The notes under the pieces are model-generated. The model had not been told where the DNA came from. It searched no databases and was given only the letters and a program-made list of their open reading frames with translations. Shown one piece after another: positions 8,212-16,303 of a DNA stretch of 36,409 nt. The first letter of the stretch is position 1, and each line of letters starts with the position of its first letter. The DNA lies in NCBI RefSeq assembly GCF_002252675.1, contig NZ_NQKY01000027.1:1-36409 (forward strand), given 5' to 3'. The position numbers were made by a program, and so were the translations under genes. This stretch comes from Synechococcus sp. BO 8801 (GTDB taxonomy: Bacteria > Cyanobacteriota > Cyanobacteriia > PCC-6307 > Cyanobiaceae).

Positions 8212-9321
8212 ATGACGGAACGGGATCAGTTCCTGCGCCTGACGGTTGTGCTGCCCACCTTCAACGAGTGCTCCAATGTGGAGCCCATCGTCGAGCAACT
8301 CCTGCCCCTGAGAGACAGCTTCGATCTCGAATTGCTGTTCGTTGATGATGATTCCAGTGATGGAACATCAGACAAGGTGCGGATGCTGGCCCACCGCCAT
8401 GGTTGCGTCCGGCTGATCCGCCGTGTCGGGCGCTTCGGCCTCTCCAGCGCCATCAAGGAGGGGATCCTGGACGCCACCGGCGATGTGGTGGTGGTCATGG
8501 ACAGCGATGGCCAGCATGAACCCGCCTCGGTGGCCCATGCGGTCTCCGCCTTGCTCGAGAGTGGCGGCGATCTCATGGTCGGCAGCCGCTTCCATCCCGC
8601 GGCCACGATCATGGGCCTGAGCGAGCGGAGGGAGCGGAACTCCACCTGGGCGAATTCGGTGGCCCGGTTCAGCCTGCCCCGCTACCGCCATCTGACCGAC
8701 TACATGAGCGGTTTCTTCGCCCTGCGCCCCGAGCGTTGCCTTCCCTATGTGAGGCAGGTGGATGTCAATGGCTTCAAGTTTCTCTATGAACTGCTGGCCC
8801 TCAGCCACGGCCATCTGGCGGTGGCTGAGGTGCCCCTGAGTTTCCAGCCCCGCAACGCCGGGGAATCGAAGCTCAACCTGGCCGTGATCTGGGATCTGGG
8901 TGTCTCGATCCTGCACACCCTGCTGCTGCGCATGGTGCCGCGGCGGGCCGTCAGCTTTGCGCTGGTGGGCGGCACGGGCATCGGCATCCACCTGCTGATG
9001 TTCGCCCTCAGCCAGGACCTTCTCGGCCTCAGTTTCGAGCAGGCCCAGGTGGTGGCGGTGGTCAGCGCCGGCTGCTCCAACTACCTGATCAACAATGTGC
9101 TGACCTTCCGCTCCCAGCAGCTCAGCGGCATTGCCCTGGTGTTCGGCCTGATCCGCTTCCTGCTGGTCACCTCCCTGGGCATGGCGGCCAATGTGGGGGT
9201 GTCCTCGGCGTTCTACCGGCAGGTCACTCCCCAGCCGCTGCTGGCCTTGCTGGCCGGCATCGCCGTCGACTTCGTCTGGAAGTACGCGGCGTCCTCCCGC
9301 TTCGTCTGGAACACGCCTTAG
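8212..9321 (+). CDS. Polyprenyl-phosphate glycosyltransferase (GT2) fused to GtrA-like membrane domain
   Basis: A 369-residue, two-domain protein. Residues 8 to about 225 are a GT-A family 2 domain of the dolichol-phosphate-mannose-synthase type: VVLPTFNECSN, FVDDDSSDGT (about 44-52) and the metal-binding DSD at 97-99 in MDSDGQHE. Residues about 245-366 form a GtrA-like bundle of four membrane helices (RAVSFALVGGTGIGIHLLMF ... YLINNVLTF ... KYAASSRFVW). The GT2 domain would transfer a sugar from a nucleotide donor to polyprenyl phosphate on the inner leaflet, and GtrA-type domains are thought to help move the product across. The acceptor and sugar cannot be read from sequence. It starts 79 bp after sigA and is followed by a GT39 and a PAP2 gene that would use its product. 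Confidence 0.85.
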   Translation: MTERDQFLRLTVVLPTFNECSNVEPIVEQLLPLRDSFDLELLFVDDDSSDGTSDKVRMLAHRHGCVRLIRRVGRFGLSSAIKEGILDATGDVVVVMDSDGQHEPASVAHAVSALLESGGDLMVGSRFHPAATIMGLSERRERNSTWANSVARFSLPRYRHLTDYMSGFFALRPERCLPYVRQVDVNGFKFLYELLALSHGHLAVAEVPLSFQPRNAGESKLNLAVIWDLGVSILHTLLLRMVPRRAVSFALVGGTGIGIHLLMFALSQDLLGLSFEQAQVVAVVSAGCSNYLINNVLTFRSQQLSGIALVFGLIRFLLVTSLGMAANVGVSSAFYRQVTPQPLLALLAGIAVDFVWKYAASSRFVWNTP

Positions 9322-9332
9322 GGCCGTCCAGC

Positions 9333-9364
9333 CCAGGGCCCCGGGACAGGTCGGCGGGCCCTGG
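9333..9364 (+). other. 9-bp perfect inverted repeat between GT2-GtrA and GT39 genes
   Basis: CCAGGGCCC (9333-9341) and GGGCCCTGG (9356-9364) flank a 14-nt loop. The RNA hairpin would be very stable but is followed by CCTTAACTTCCCCTTG rather than a U-run. It could be an attenuator or processing element rather than a classical terminator. Confidence 0.4.
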
Positions 9365-9399
9365 CCTTAACTTCCCCTTGATCTCGTCGTCGACCCAGC

Positions 9400-11214
9400 A
9401 TGGTGTCTGCTGCCCGGGGGGCCCAGCCGGAGGGTGTCCGCGCCCGTAGCCACACGCAACTGGTCTGGGTGCTGAGCGCCCTCTGGTTGCTGTTGATCTG
9501 CTGGCTGGCCTTCTTCCAGGGCCTGGGCAGCCTCGGCCTGATGGACAAGACCGAGGCCCTGTTCGTGGAGGTGGGCCACCAGATGATGGAGCGGCGTGAC
9601 TGGGTCACTCCCTGGTGGAACGGCGAACGCTTTTTCGATTACCCCGTCTGGGGTTACTGGATGGTGGGGCTGAGCTTCCGGCTGTTCGGGGTCAGCGAAT
9701 GGGCCGCGCGACTGCCGGTGGCCCTCGCCGCCAGTGCCGTGGTGGTGGCGGCCTTCGGCCTGATGCTGGCCTGGTCCCCGGCGGGAGAGGCGGGCCGGCC
9801 CAGGCTCCTCAGGGGTGTGGTGGCGGCCGGGGTGATCGCCACGACCCCGGGCTGGATCGGCTGGGGACGCACCTCCACCACCGACATGTTCCTCTCCAGC
9901 GCCATCAGCCTGGCGCTGTTCGGCTTCCTGCTGGCCCATCGCCACCGGGCCGACCCCTGGCGGGCGCCCCTCGGCCGGGTGGCGATGGCGCTGTTCGCGG
10001 GCATCGCCGTGCTGGCCAAGGGCCCGGTGGGTCTGCTGCTGCCGGGTCTGGTGGTGGTGGTCTTCCTGCTGCTCACCGGCCACTGGCGAGCCTGGCTGCG
10101 CTGGCGGCCCCTGCTGGCCATGGTGGCCCTGTTCCTCGGGGTGAGCGCCCCCTGGTACGCGGCGGCGGCGGCCGTCAACGGCGGCGACTTCATCGGCGGC
10201 TTCCTGGGGTTCAGCAACCTGCAGCGCTTCACGACGGTGCTCTACGACCACCCCGGCCCCCCCTGGTTCTATCTGCCCTGGCTGGTGCTGCTGGTGCTGC
10301 CCTGGTCGCTGTTCCTGCCCCTGGCGATTGCGGCCCAGGGCTTCTGGCGGCCCTCCCGCTGGCGAACGGCGGCCGCCGATCCTTCCGGCGACGGCGGCGC
10401 CCCGGCAGAACTGGGGCTGTTCCTGCTGCTCTGGCTGGTGCTGGTGGTGGCCTTCTTCTCCGCCGCCGCCACCAAACTGCCCGGCTACATCCTGCCGGCC
10501 CTGCCGGCGGCGAGCCTGCTGGTGGCGCTGCTGTGGCGCCCCCTGCCGGAGGCGACCACCCCAGCGGGGACGTCCCCGGGGCGGACGGGGGTGCGGATCG
10601 CCGCCGGCCTCGAGGTGCTGCTGCTGGGCGCCATGGCGGTGGCGGCCGCCCTGGCCCCGGGCTGGGTGGCGGGGGATCCCGCCTATCCGGAGTTCGGCGC
10701 CGCCCTGTCGAGCTCAGGGCTGCCCCTGGCGCTCTCGCTGTGTCTGGGGCTGACGGCCCTGGCCCTGCTGACGCTGCTGCTGCGGCCGCAGGCCACCGAC
10801 TGGCTGTGGGTGCCGAGTCTGGCCGGGTTCCTGGCGGTGCTCGGCCTGGTGATCGCCCCCCTCGGCCCCCTGCTGGACCGGGAGCGTCAGGTGCCCCTGC
10901 GCCAGATGGCCCGCGCCGCCCAGGCCGCCGCCAGGCCCGATGAGCCGCTGCTGATCGTCGGCACCTTGCGCTACAGCCTGCTGTTCTACGGCGAGCCGGA
11001 GGCCGTCTTCGTTTCCGATCGCCACCACATCAACCAGCTTGCCCTGCAGGGCCCTGCCGCCCTCGCCCTGGCGCCGGGCACTCGCTCCGTGCGCCTGGTG
11101 GGTGATCGCCGCGATCTCGAGGCCCTGGCCCTGCCCCCGCAGGGGATCGAGCGGCTGGCCCGCACCGGTGAGCTGGCCCTCTGGCGGGTGCCCCGACACC
11201 ATCTGGTGCCGTGA
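9400..11214 (+). CDS. GT39/ArnT-like membrane glycosyltransferase
   Basis: A 604-residue GT-C type transferase with about twelve hydrophobic helices. Enzymes of this family (ArnT, RgtA-D, PMT) take a sugar from polyprenyl phosphate on the outer side of the plasma membrane and add it to lipid A, core sugars or proteins. The N-terminal helix is followed by the first outer loop, with MDKTEALFVEVGHQMMERRD, then WVTPWWNGERFFDYPVWGYW. This matches the family pattern D-x-x-E/A-x-x-E ... W-TP-x-x-NG-x-x-F-x-x-P-x-x-YW, including the catalytic Asp. The C-terminal third is a periplasmic-type domain. The start ATG at 9400 lies 78 bp after the GT2-GtrA gene, and the stop overlaps the PAP2 gene start. Acceptor specificity is not predictable from sequence. 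Confidence 0.85.
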   Translation: MVSAARGAQPEGVRARSHTQLVWVLSALWLLLICWLAFFQGLGSLGLMDKTEALFVEVGHQMMERRDWVTPWWNGERFFDYPVWGYWMVGLSFRLFGVSEWAARLPVALAASAVVVAAFGLMLAWSPAGEAGRPRLLRGVVAAGVIATTPGWIGWGRTSTTDMFLSSAISLALFGFLLAHRHRADPWRAPLGRVAMALFAGIAVLAKGPVGLLLPGLVVVVFLLLTGHWRAWLRWRPLLAMVALFLGVSAPWYAAAAAVNGGDFIGGFLGFSNLQRFTTVLYDHPGPPWFYLPWLVLLVLPWSLFLPLAIAAQGFWRPSRWRTAAADPSGDGGAPAELGLFLLLWLVLVVAFFSAAATKLPGYILPALPAASLLVALLWRPLPEATTPAGTSPGRTGVRIAAGLEVLLLGAMAVAAALAPGWVAGDPAYPEFGAALSSSGLPLALSLCLGLTALALLTLLLRPQATDWLWVPSLAGFLAVLGLVIAPLGPLLDRERQVPLRQMARAAQAAARPDEPLLIVGTLRYSLLFYGEPEAVFVSDRHHINQLALQGPAALALAPGTRSVRLVGDRRDLEALALPPQGIERLARTGELALWRVPRHHLVP

Positions 11215-11876
11215 TGGGGTTCCATCTGCTGCCCCGGGACAGGATCCTGCTGCCCGGCTGTCTGGTCGTGCTGGTGGGGCTGTTCGTGGCCGTGGCCCCG
11301 GGCCGGCCCCTGGCCCTGCTGGACGCCGCCGTCCTGGACTGGCTGGGCAACCATTTCCACGGCCTGGTGGGCGGGGTGCTGACCCAGGTGTACCGGGCCA
11401 CCGGCGTCGGCTTCACCGCCGTCCTGGTGGCGATGGCCCTGATCCACCTGCTGCGGCGGCGCTGGTGGAAGGACCTGCGCCTGCTGGTGATGGCCACCGG
11501 CGGCATCCTGATCCTGGTGGATCTGGTGTTCAAGCCCCTGTTCAGCCGCCAGCGCCCGCCGGGCAGCCTGCTGCCGCTGGACGGTCACAGCTTCCCCAGC
11601 GGCCATGCCGCCGGGGCCGTGGCCTTCTACTTCGCCATGGTGGTGATCCTGGGGTCCCACCATCCCCGCCTGCGGCGCACCCTGGCGGTGGTGGCCTGCG
11701 GGCTGGTGGGTCTGGTCTGGCTCAGCACCCTCTACGTGCGGGCCCACTGGCCCACGGATCTGCTGGCGGGCGCCGCCGTCGGGCTGGCCTGGCTGACCGT
11801 GTGCCTGGCCTTCTGGCGCGATCCGCCCCCCGCCGACCCCCAGAGTGGGACGGTTCGACCACGGCGATCCCCTTGA
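11214..11876 (+). CDS. PAP2 superfamily membrane phosphatase
   Basis: A 220-residue integral membrane phosphatase with about six helices. It carries the three PAP2 motifs in order: K-x6-RP (KPLFSRQRP, about residue 105-113), PSGH (in GHSFPSGHAAG) and R-x5-H-x3-D (VRAHWPTDLLAG), with catalytic histidines on the outer face. Family members dephosphorylate undecaprenyl pyrophosphate, phosphatidate, phosphatidylglycerol phosphate, or lipid A (LpxE/LpxF). ATG at 11214 overlaps the GT39 stop by one base (TGATG); GTG at 11211 is an alternative with a 4-bp overlap. Overlap with two glycosyltransferase genes suggests it recycles a lipid carrier or removes a phosphate from the same glycolipid. Its own stop overlaps the next gene as TTGA. 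Confidence 0.88.
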   Translation: MGFHLLPRDRILLPGCLVVLVGLFVAVAPGRPLALLDAAVLDWLGNHFHGLVGGVLTQVYRATGVGFTAVLVAMALIHLLRRRWWKDLRLLVMATGGILILVDLVFKPLFSRQRPPGSLLPLDGHSFPSGHAAGAVAFYFAMVVILGSHHPRLRRTLAVVACGLVGLVWLSTLYVRAHWPTDLLAGAAVGLAWLTVCLAFWRDPPPADPQSGTVRPRRSP

Positions 11877-12274
11877 CCACCGACCTGCCCAGCTCCGGCC
11901 TGAACGGTCTGCGGGGCCTGCGCACCGCCCCTTCCCTCGATGGGGAGACGGCCTCCTCGCTTCGCCGGGAGCTCGCCCCCCGGCTGGGGGCCTGTGAGTG
12001 GTTCACGATCGGGATCATGGCCCCCTCGGCAGGTGCGGCCCTGACGGCCCTGCGCCAGCTGGAGGCGGCCCAGGGGTGGTCGAGCCTGCAGCCGGGGGAC
12101 CCCGGCGAAGGGGAGCCCGGTCCGGTGTTCCTGAAGGGCAACCAGCGCACGGGACTGTTCCATCTCCGCCGCGAGGAGGGCCTCGGCGAGGGGATCCTGA
12201 TCACCGGCCACGCGGCTTCCGATCCGGACGCCGAGGACACCTGGGGGCCCCTGCCGCTCGATCTGTTCGCCTGA
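11873..12274 (+). CDS. DUF1824 family protein
   Basis: A 133-residue soluble protein that I recognise as the cyanobacterial DUF1824 family (function unknown). Characteristic segments are LNGLRGLRTAPSL, ACEWFTIGIMAPSAGAALTA, the VFLKGNQRTGLFHLRREEGL stretch and GILITGHAASDP. No membrane or signal sequence is present. The only plausible start is TTG at 11873, whose TTGA overlaps the PAP2 stop codon; no ATG or GTG lies between the PAP2 region and the conserved core. It is the last gene of the rightward block that begins at 8212, though its cyanobacteria-wide distribution suggests it is not dedicated to the glycosyltransferases. Confidence 0.78.
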   Translation: MTTDLPSSGLNGLRGLRTAPSLDGETASSLRRELAPRLGACEWFTIGIMAPSAGAALTALRQLEAAQGWSSLQPGDPGEGEPGPVFLKGNQRTGLFHLRREEGLGEGILITGHAASDPDAEDTWGPLPLDLFA

Positions 12275-12330
12275 TCCCATCAGCTGATCACGTTCCGTCC
12301 GTTGGATCGGGGGCGGGACGGACCGATGCC

Positions 12331-12336
12331 TAGGCT
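12331..12336 (+). promoter_or_regulatory. Putative -10 element of hemC
   Basis: TAGGCT within CCTAGGCT lies 46 nt before the hemC ATG in the 107-bp spacer after the DUF1824 gene. No good -35 is seen at 16-18 nt. It resembles the TAGGAT at 6381 and 21787. Confidence 0.35.
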
Positions 12337-12381
12337 GGGCGGCTGTTGCCTGGCAGCGGTTGCTGCCGCCCGAAGCTTCCG

Positions 12382-13335
12382 ATGACCAGCTCCACCCTGC
12401 GCATCGCTTCCCGCCGCAGCCAGCTGGCCATGGTCCAGACCCACTGGGTGCGTGATGAGCTCTCCAGCGCCCACCCCGGGCTGGCGATCACGATCGAGGC
12501 GATGGCCACCCAGGGGGACAAGATTCTGGATGTGGCCCTGGCCAAGATCGGCGACAAGGGCCTGTTCACCAAGGAACTGGAGGCCCAGATGCTGGTCGAC
12601 CGGGCCGACATCGCCGTCCACAGCCTCAAGGACCTGCCCACCAACCTGCCGGAGGGCCTGATCCTGGGCTGCATCACCGAGCGGGAGGATCCGGCCGATG
12701 CCCTGGTGGTGCATGAGCGGCACCGGGACCGCACCCTGGCCACCCTGCCCGAGGGCAGCGTGGTGGGCACCAGCTCCCTGCGCCGCCTGGCCCAGCTGCG
12801 TCACCACTACCCCCACCTGGTGTTCAAGGACGTGCGGGGCAACGTGATCACCCGGCTGGAGAAGCTCGACGCCGGCGTCTACGACTGCCTGATCCTGGCG
12901 GCGGCGGGTCTCACCCGCCTCGGCCTCGGTGAGCGCATCCACGAGCTGATCGATCCCTCGATTTCGCTGCATGCCGTGGGCCAGGGGGCCCTGGGCATCG
13001 AATGCCGCGCCGGCGACACGGCCGTGCTCGAGACGATCGCCGTGCTGGAGCACCAGCCCACCGCCCGCCGCTGCCTGGCCGAGCGGGCCTTCCTGCGCAG
13101 CCTGGAGGGCGGCTGCCAGGTGCCCATCGGCGTCAACACCCACTTCGAGGCCGACGAGCTCGTGCTCACCGGCATGGTGGCCAGCATCGACGGCCAGCGC
13201 CTGCTGCGCGACAGCTGCCGCGGACCTGCCACCGATCCCGAGGCGATCGGGGTGGCCCTGGCTGGCACCCTCCGGTCCCAGGGGGCCGGGGAGATCCTGG
13301 AGGAGATCTTTGCCACCGTCCGCCCCGGAAGCTGA
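12382..13335 (+). CDS. hemC: Hydroxymethylbilane synthase (porphobilinogen deaminase)
   Basis: HemC condenses four porphobilinogens into hydroxymethylbilane, feeding heme, chlorophyll, phycobilin and cobalamin synthesis. The 317-residue product has the three-domain pattern: [14 protein letters not shown], the substrate loop [37 protein letters not shown] with the arginine pair, and [14 protein letters not shown]. The cofactor-attachment cysteine is C245 in EGGCQVPIG. Start ATG at 12382 ([16 protein letters not shown]) fits relatives; the upstream ATG at 12346 would add 12 unrelated residues. In known picocyanobacteria hemC lies close to sigA; here about 4.2 kb of extra genes separate them. 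The 3' end overlaps the chloride transporter gene by 26 bp. Confidence 0.95.
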   Translation: MTSSTLRIASRRSQLAMVQTHWVRDELSSAHPGLAITIEAMATQGDKILDVALAKIGDKGLFTKELEAQMLVDRADIAVHSLKDLPTNLPEGLILGCITEREDPADALVVHERHRDRTLATLPEGSVVGTSSLRRLAQLRHHYPHLVFKDVRGNVITRLEKLDAGVYDCLILAAAGLTRLGLGERIHELIDPSISLHAVGQGALGIECRAGDTAVLETIAVLEHQPTARRCLAERAFLRSLEGGCQVPIGVNTHFEADELVLTGMVASIDGQRLLRDSCRGPATDPEAIGVALAGTLRSQGAGEILEEIFATVRPGS

Positions 13336-15349
13336 GGCCAGCGGCCCCAGGGCCCAAGGGGCTGAGGCCGACCTGCGCGGCCTTCCCTTCCAGTGGAACC
13401 TGCTGGCCTGGGCGGCCCTGGTCGGCACCCTGACCGGCCTGGCGGTGGTGGCGTTCCACGAGCTGCTGGGCTTCATCAACAACTTCCTGTTCGGCCCCTT
13501 CGTCGAGGGCCTGCTGGTGATCGGGCGCTCCTCGCCCACCACCCCCGCCGACCTGCCGCCGATTGATCTGCCGCCGCTCGCGCCCGACAGCGGCACCCCC
13601 CTGCGGGCCCTGCTCCAGCTCGGGCTCGATGGCATCGGCCTGCTGGCGGCGGCACCGCCCCCGCCCCCCGAACCCCCACCGATCAGCCTGCCCACCCCGC
13701 CGGACTGGCTGGCCCTCTGGCCCGTGGTGGTGGTGCCGACCCTCGGCGGTCTGGCGGTGGGCCTGCTGCGCCATGTCGCCGGCAGCATCGGCCCGGGTCT
13801 GTCGAGCCTGATGGCGATCGCCGACGGGCGCCAGGGGGGTGAGCCGCGCCTGCCCCTGCTGCGGCTGGTGGCCGCGTCCCTCAGCCTGGGCAGCGGCGCC
13901 TCCCTCGGGCCGGAGGGGCCCAGCGTGGAGGGAGGTGGCAACATCGGCCTCTGGGTGGCCCTGAAGGGTCGCCTCTCCCCCCAGGCCCAGAAGGCCCTGG
14001 TGGGGGCCGGGGTGGCGGCGGGCCTGGCGGCCGGATTCAAGGCCCCCATCGCCGGGGTGTTCTTCGCCTTCGAGGGCAGCTACAGCGCCATCCCGGGACG
14101 TCCCAGCCTGCGGGCGGTGCTGGTGGCGGCGGTGGCCTCGGCGCTCGTGACCCAGCTGTGCCTGGGCGACACGCCGATCCTGCGCCTGCCCGCCTACGAG
14201 GTGCGCTCACCGCTGGAGCTGCCCCTGTATCTGGGGCTGGGCCTGCTGGCCAGCCTGATGTCCTGGCTGCTGATCCGGCTGCTGGCCGCCGGCCGCGACG
14301 AGCGGGTCCAGGCCGTGGTGCGGCGGCTGCCGCCCGGCCTGCCCACGGCCCTGGGAGGGGCGGCCCTCGGGGGCATGGCCCTGGTGTTCCCCCAGGTGCT
14401 CGGCGTCGGCTACGACACGATTGAAGCCCTGCTGGGCCGGGATGGCGGCATCCCCCTGCTCACCCTGGTGGCCCTGATCGGCGTCAAGCTGGTGGCCACC
14501 ACCGTCAGCAACGCCACCGGCTTCGTGGGCGGCGGCTTCGCCCCCTCCCTGTTCCTGGGGGCGGTGCTGGGGAGCTGTTACGGCCAGGCGCTGGGCAGCG
14601 GCGGCCTGAATCTGCCGGTGGCCGAACCCCCCGCCTACGCCATGGTGGGCATGGCGGCGGTGCTGGCGGGCAGCGCCCGGGCTCCGCTCACGGCGCTGCT
14701 GCTGCTGTTCGAGCTCACCCGTGACATCCGCATCGTGCTGCCGCTGATGGCGGCGGCCGGCCTCAGCGCCGCCCTGGTGGAGCGCTGGCAGGGCATCCAG
14801 GATCCCGGCCTGATGGGGCCGGATCCCCTGGAGGAACGCCGCCGCAGCCAGCTGGCGGCCATCCCGGTGGAGGAGGCCTTCGAACCGGAGGCGCCCCTGG
14901 TTCTGCCCGCCTCCCTGACGGCCTCAGCGGCCCTGGCCAGGCTGATCGACAGCCATGGCCACTGCCTGCTGGTGGAGCGGGCCGGGCTGGCCCTGGGGCT
15001 GGTGACGATCGGCGACCTGCAGCGAGGTCTCGGCTCCGATCTCCGTCGCCAGGAACCGCTGTGCCTCGAGGATTGCCTGCGCACCGACCTGGTCTGGTTG
15101 CCGACCGGGGTGCACCTGGATCGCCTCGAAGATCAGCTGAGGCCCAATGGCCTGCGGCAGCTGCCGGTCTTCGAGCTGGAGGGAGGATCGGGGGACCATC
15201 TCCCCCATGGACTGCCCACCGGGGGACTGGCGGTGGACAGGCTGCGGGGGATGGCCAGCCGCGACGGCATGGCCAGGGCCCAGGCCCGACGCTTTCAGGC
15301 CGCTTCGGAGCGGCCCTCCATCAGGGCCTCGGCGACGGGATCAGCCTGA
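13310..15349 (+). CDS. ClC-family chloride channel/transporter with CBS domains
   Basis: A 679-residue ClC protein. The transport domain (about 25-505) carries GPEGP at 200-204 with the gating glutamate E202, GGGFAPSL (ion-filter motif G-x-F-x-P) and a central-tyrosine segment CYG. The equivalent of the first filter motif is GSIGPG rather than GSGIP. At the position where the E. coli exchanger has its inner proton glutamate (second E of FIIEEM), this protein reads FAFEGS: E255 followed by G256. A Pro-rich loop (about residues 75-135) is inserted after the first helix. C-terminal CBS-pair-like sequence (about 530-640) may bind a nucleotide. Start TTG at 13310 has GGAGGAG 5-6 nt upstream and overlaps hemC by 26 bp, indicating coupling. 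The 3' end overlaps a small convergent ORF by 55 bp. Confidence 0.85.
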   Translation: MPPSAPEAEASGPRAQGAEADLRGLPFQWNLLAWAALVGTLTGLAVVAFHELLGFINNFLFGPFVEGLLVIGRSSPTTPADLPPIDLPPLAPDSGTPLRALLQLGLDGIGLLAAAPPPPPEPPPISLPTPPDWLALWPVVVVPTLGGLAVGLLRHVAGSIGPGLSSLMAIADGRQGGEPRLPLLRLVAASLSLGSGASLGPEGPSVEGGGNIGLWVALKGRLSPQAQKALVGAGVAAGLAAGFKAPIAGVFFAFEGSYSAIPGRPSLRAVLVAAVASALVTQLCLGDTPILRLPAYEVRSPLELPLYLGLGLLASLMSWLLIRLLAAGRDERVQAVVRRLPPGLPTALGGAALGGMALVFPQVLGVGYDTIEALLGRDGGIPLLTLVALIGVKLVATTVSNATGFVGGGFAPSLFLGAVLGSCYGQALGSGGLNLPVAEPPAYAMVGMAAVLAGSARAPLTALLLLFELTRDIRIVLPLMAAAGLSAALVERWQGIQDPGLMGPDPLEERRRSQLAAIPVEEAFEPEAPLVLPASLTASAALARLIDSHGHCLLVERAGLALGLVTIGDLQRGLGSDLRRQEPLCLEDCLRTDLVWLPTGVHLDRLEDQLRPNGLRQLPVFELEGGSGDHLPHGLPTGGLAVDRLRGMASRDGMARAQARRFQAASERPSIRASATGSA

Positions 15350-15465
15350 GAGAGCAGGCCCAGAATCCGCTGCAGGTCCAGTTCGGAGAGCTCACCGTCG
15401 TTGCCCCACTTCAGCGACGTGCTGTTCAGCTGATCGGTGGTGGGTTCGTGAGTGGAATCGAACAT
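15295..15465 (-). CDS. Small acidic hypothetical protein (56 aa)
   Basis: The minus strand encodes 56 residues from ATG 15465 to TGA 15295: MFDSTHEPTTDQLNSTSLKW, then an amphipathic helix with [20 protein letters not shown] and a short acidic tail. Codon use has high third-position GC like real genes here. There is a tryptophan and no low-complexity bias. No ribosome binding site is evident. The last 55 bp overlap antisense to the 3' end of the chloride transporter gene. Function unknown; I do not recognise the family. It might be the last gene of the leftward ppa-transpeptidase group, but 147 bp separate it from the transpeptidase stop. Confidence 0.5.
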   Translation of the reverse strand: MFDSTHEPTTDQLNSTSLKWGNDGELSELDLQRILGLLSQADPVAEALMEGRSEAA

Positions 15466-15612
15466 GGGAGGGATATCGGCGGTTCTGGAGGGCGCCGCTG
15501 TTGATCGAGTTTCAAGACATTAGGTGTTTGCACCCAGACATCAAACCCTTCCTGGGCAATCTCCAGAATCTCTTCGGTCGCTCCCGAATTCGCCGCAATC
15601 GCCCTTCGGTGT

Positions 15613-16257
15613 TCAGGGTTTGACAACCACCGGTGTTCCCACCTCCACCTGGTCGAACAGGGCGCGGACATGGGGGGTGAGCATCCGGACACAGCCGTTG
15701 GTGACGGCGGAGCGGGAGGTGACGGTCCAGGCCCAGGCGCTGGGGGTGCCGTGGATGCCGTACTGGTTGGGGCCGCTCTTCTTGAAGCCGATCCAGCGGT
15801 CTCCGAGGGGGCCATTGGGGCCCTTGGTGGGGTTGATCTTGCCGCTCGCCGTGCTCTGGTACTGGGGATTGACCACCTTGGTCTCCACCAGGAAGCGTCC
15901 TTTGGGGGTGGGGGTGCGGGAATCGCCGATGGCCACGGGCCAGCTGCCCAGCACCTTGCCGTTGTCCCGCAGGCTGATCGTGCGCTTGCCCAGCTCCAGC
16001 ACGATTTCACGGGTGCTGGTCACGGTGGCCTTCGCCGGTGCAGGCGCGGCGGTGGCGGGCGCGGCCACGGCGGGGGCAACCACCCCTGGGGCGACCGGGG
16101 CCAGGCTGGCGGGCCCGGTCGGAGCCACGCCGGTGGGAGCGCTCGTGGCCGCCGGCGCTGGGGCCGACACCGGCACCTCGACGGCTCCGGCGGCCCCCGC
16201 CATGGCGGCCCCCCAGCCGGTGGTCAGGAGCACGGACAGGACCAGGGAGCGCGACAT
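15613..16257 (-). CDS. L,D-transpeptidase (YkuD domain), secreted
   Basis: A 214-residue exported protein. Residues 1-25 are a signal peptide (RSLVLSVLLTTGWG then AAMAGAAGA). Residues about 28-80 are an Ala/Pro/Val/Thr-rich spacer. The YkuD catalytic domain covers about 85-214, with the conserved histidine in YGIHGTP and the nucleophile C189 in TNGCVRM. These enzymes form 3-3 cross-links in peptidoglycan or attach proteins to it. The preceding ATG at 16386 would extend through the ppa 3' end and is rejected; MSRSL at 16257 begins a clean signal sequence. It lies 46 bp after ppa on the same strand and may be cotranscribed. There is no LysM or other wall-binding domain; the flexible spacer may serve to reach the wall. 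Confidence 0.88.
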   Translation of the reverse strand: MSRSLVLSVLLTTGWGAAMAGAAGAVEVPVSAPAPAATSAPTGVAPTGPASLAPVAPGVVAPAVAAPATAAPAPAKATVTSTREIVLELGKRTISLRDNGKVLGSWPVAIGDSRTPTPKGRFLVETKVVNPQYQSTASGKINPTKGPNGPLGDRWIGFKKSGPNQYGIHGTPSAWAWTVTSRSAVTNGCVRMLTPHVRALFDQVEVGTPVVVKP

Positions 16258-16303
16258 GGGCGGAGCGGGATCGGAGGGACCGCGGTGGCGGTGCCGGTGG
16301 ACG

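Noticed and set aside
9333..9364. Hairpin as a classical rho-independent terminator
   Set aside because: The stem is perfect but the downstream sequence has no U-run, so I list it only as an inverted repeat.
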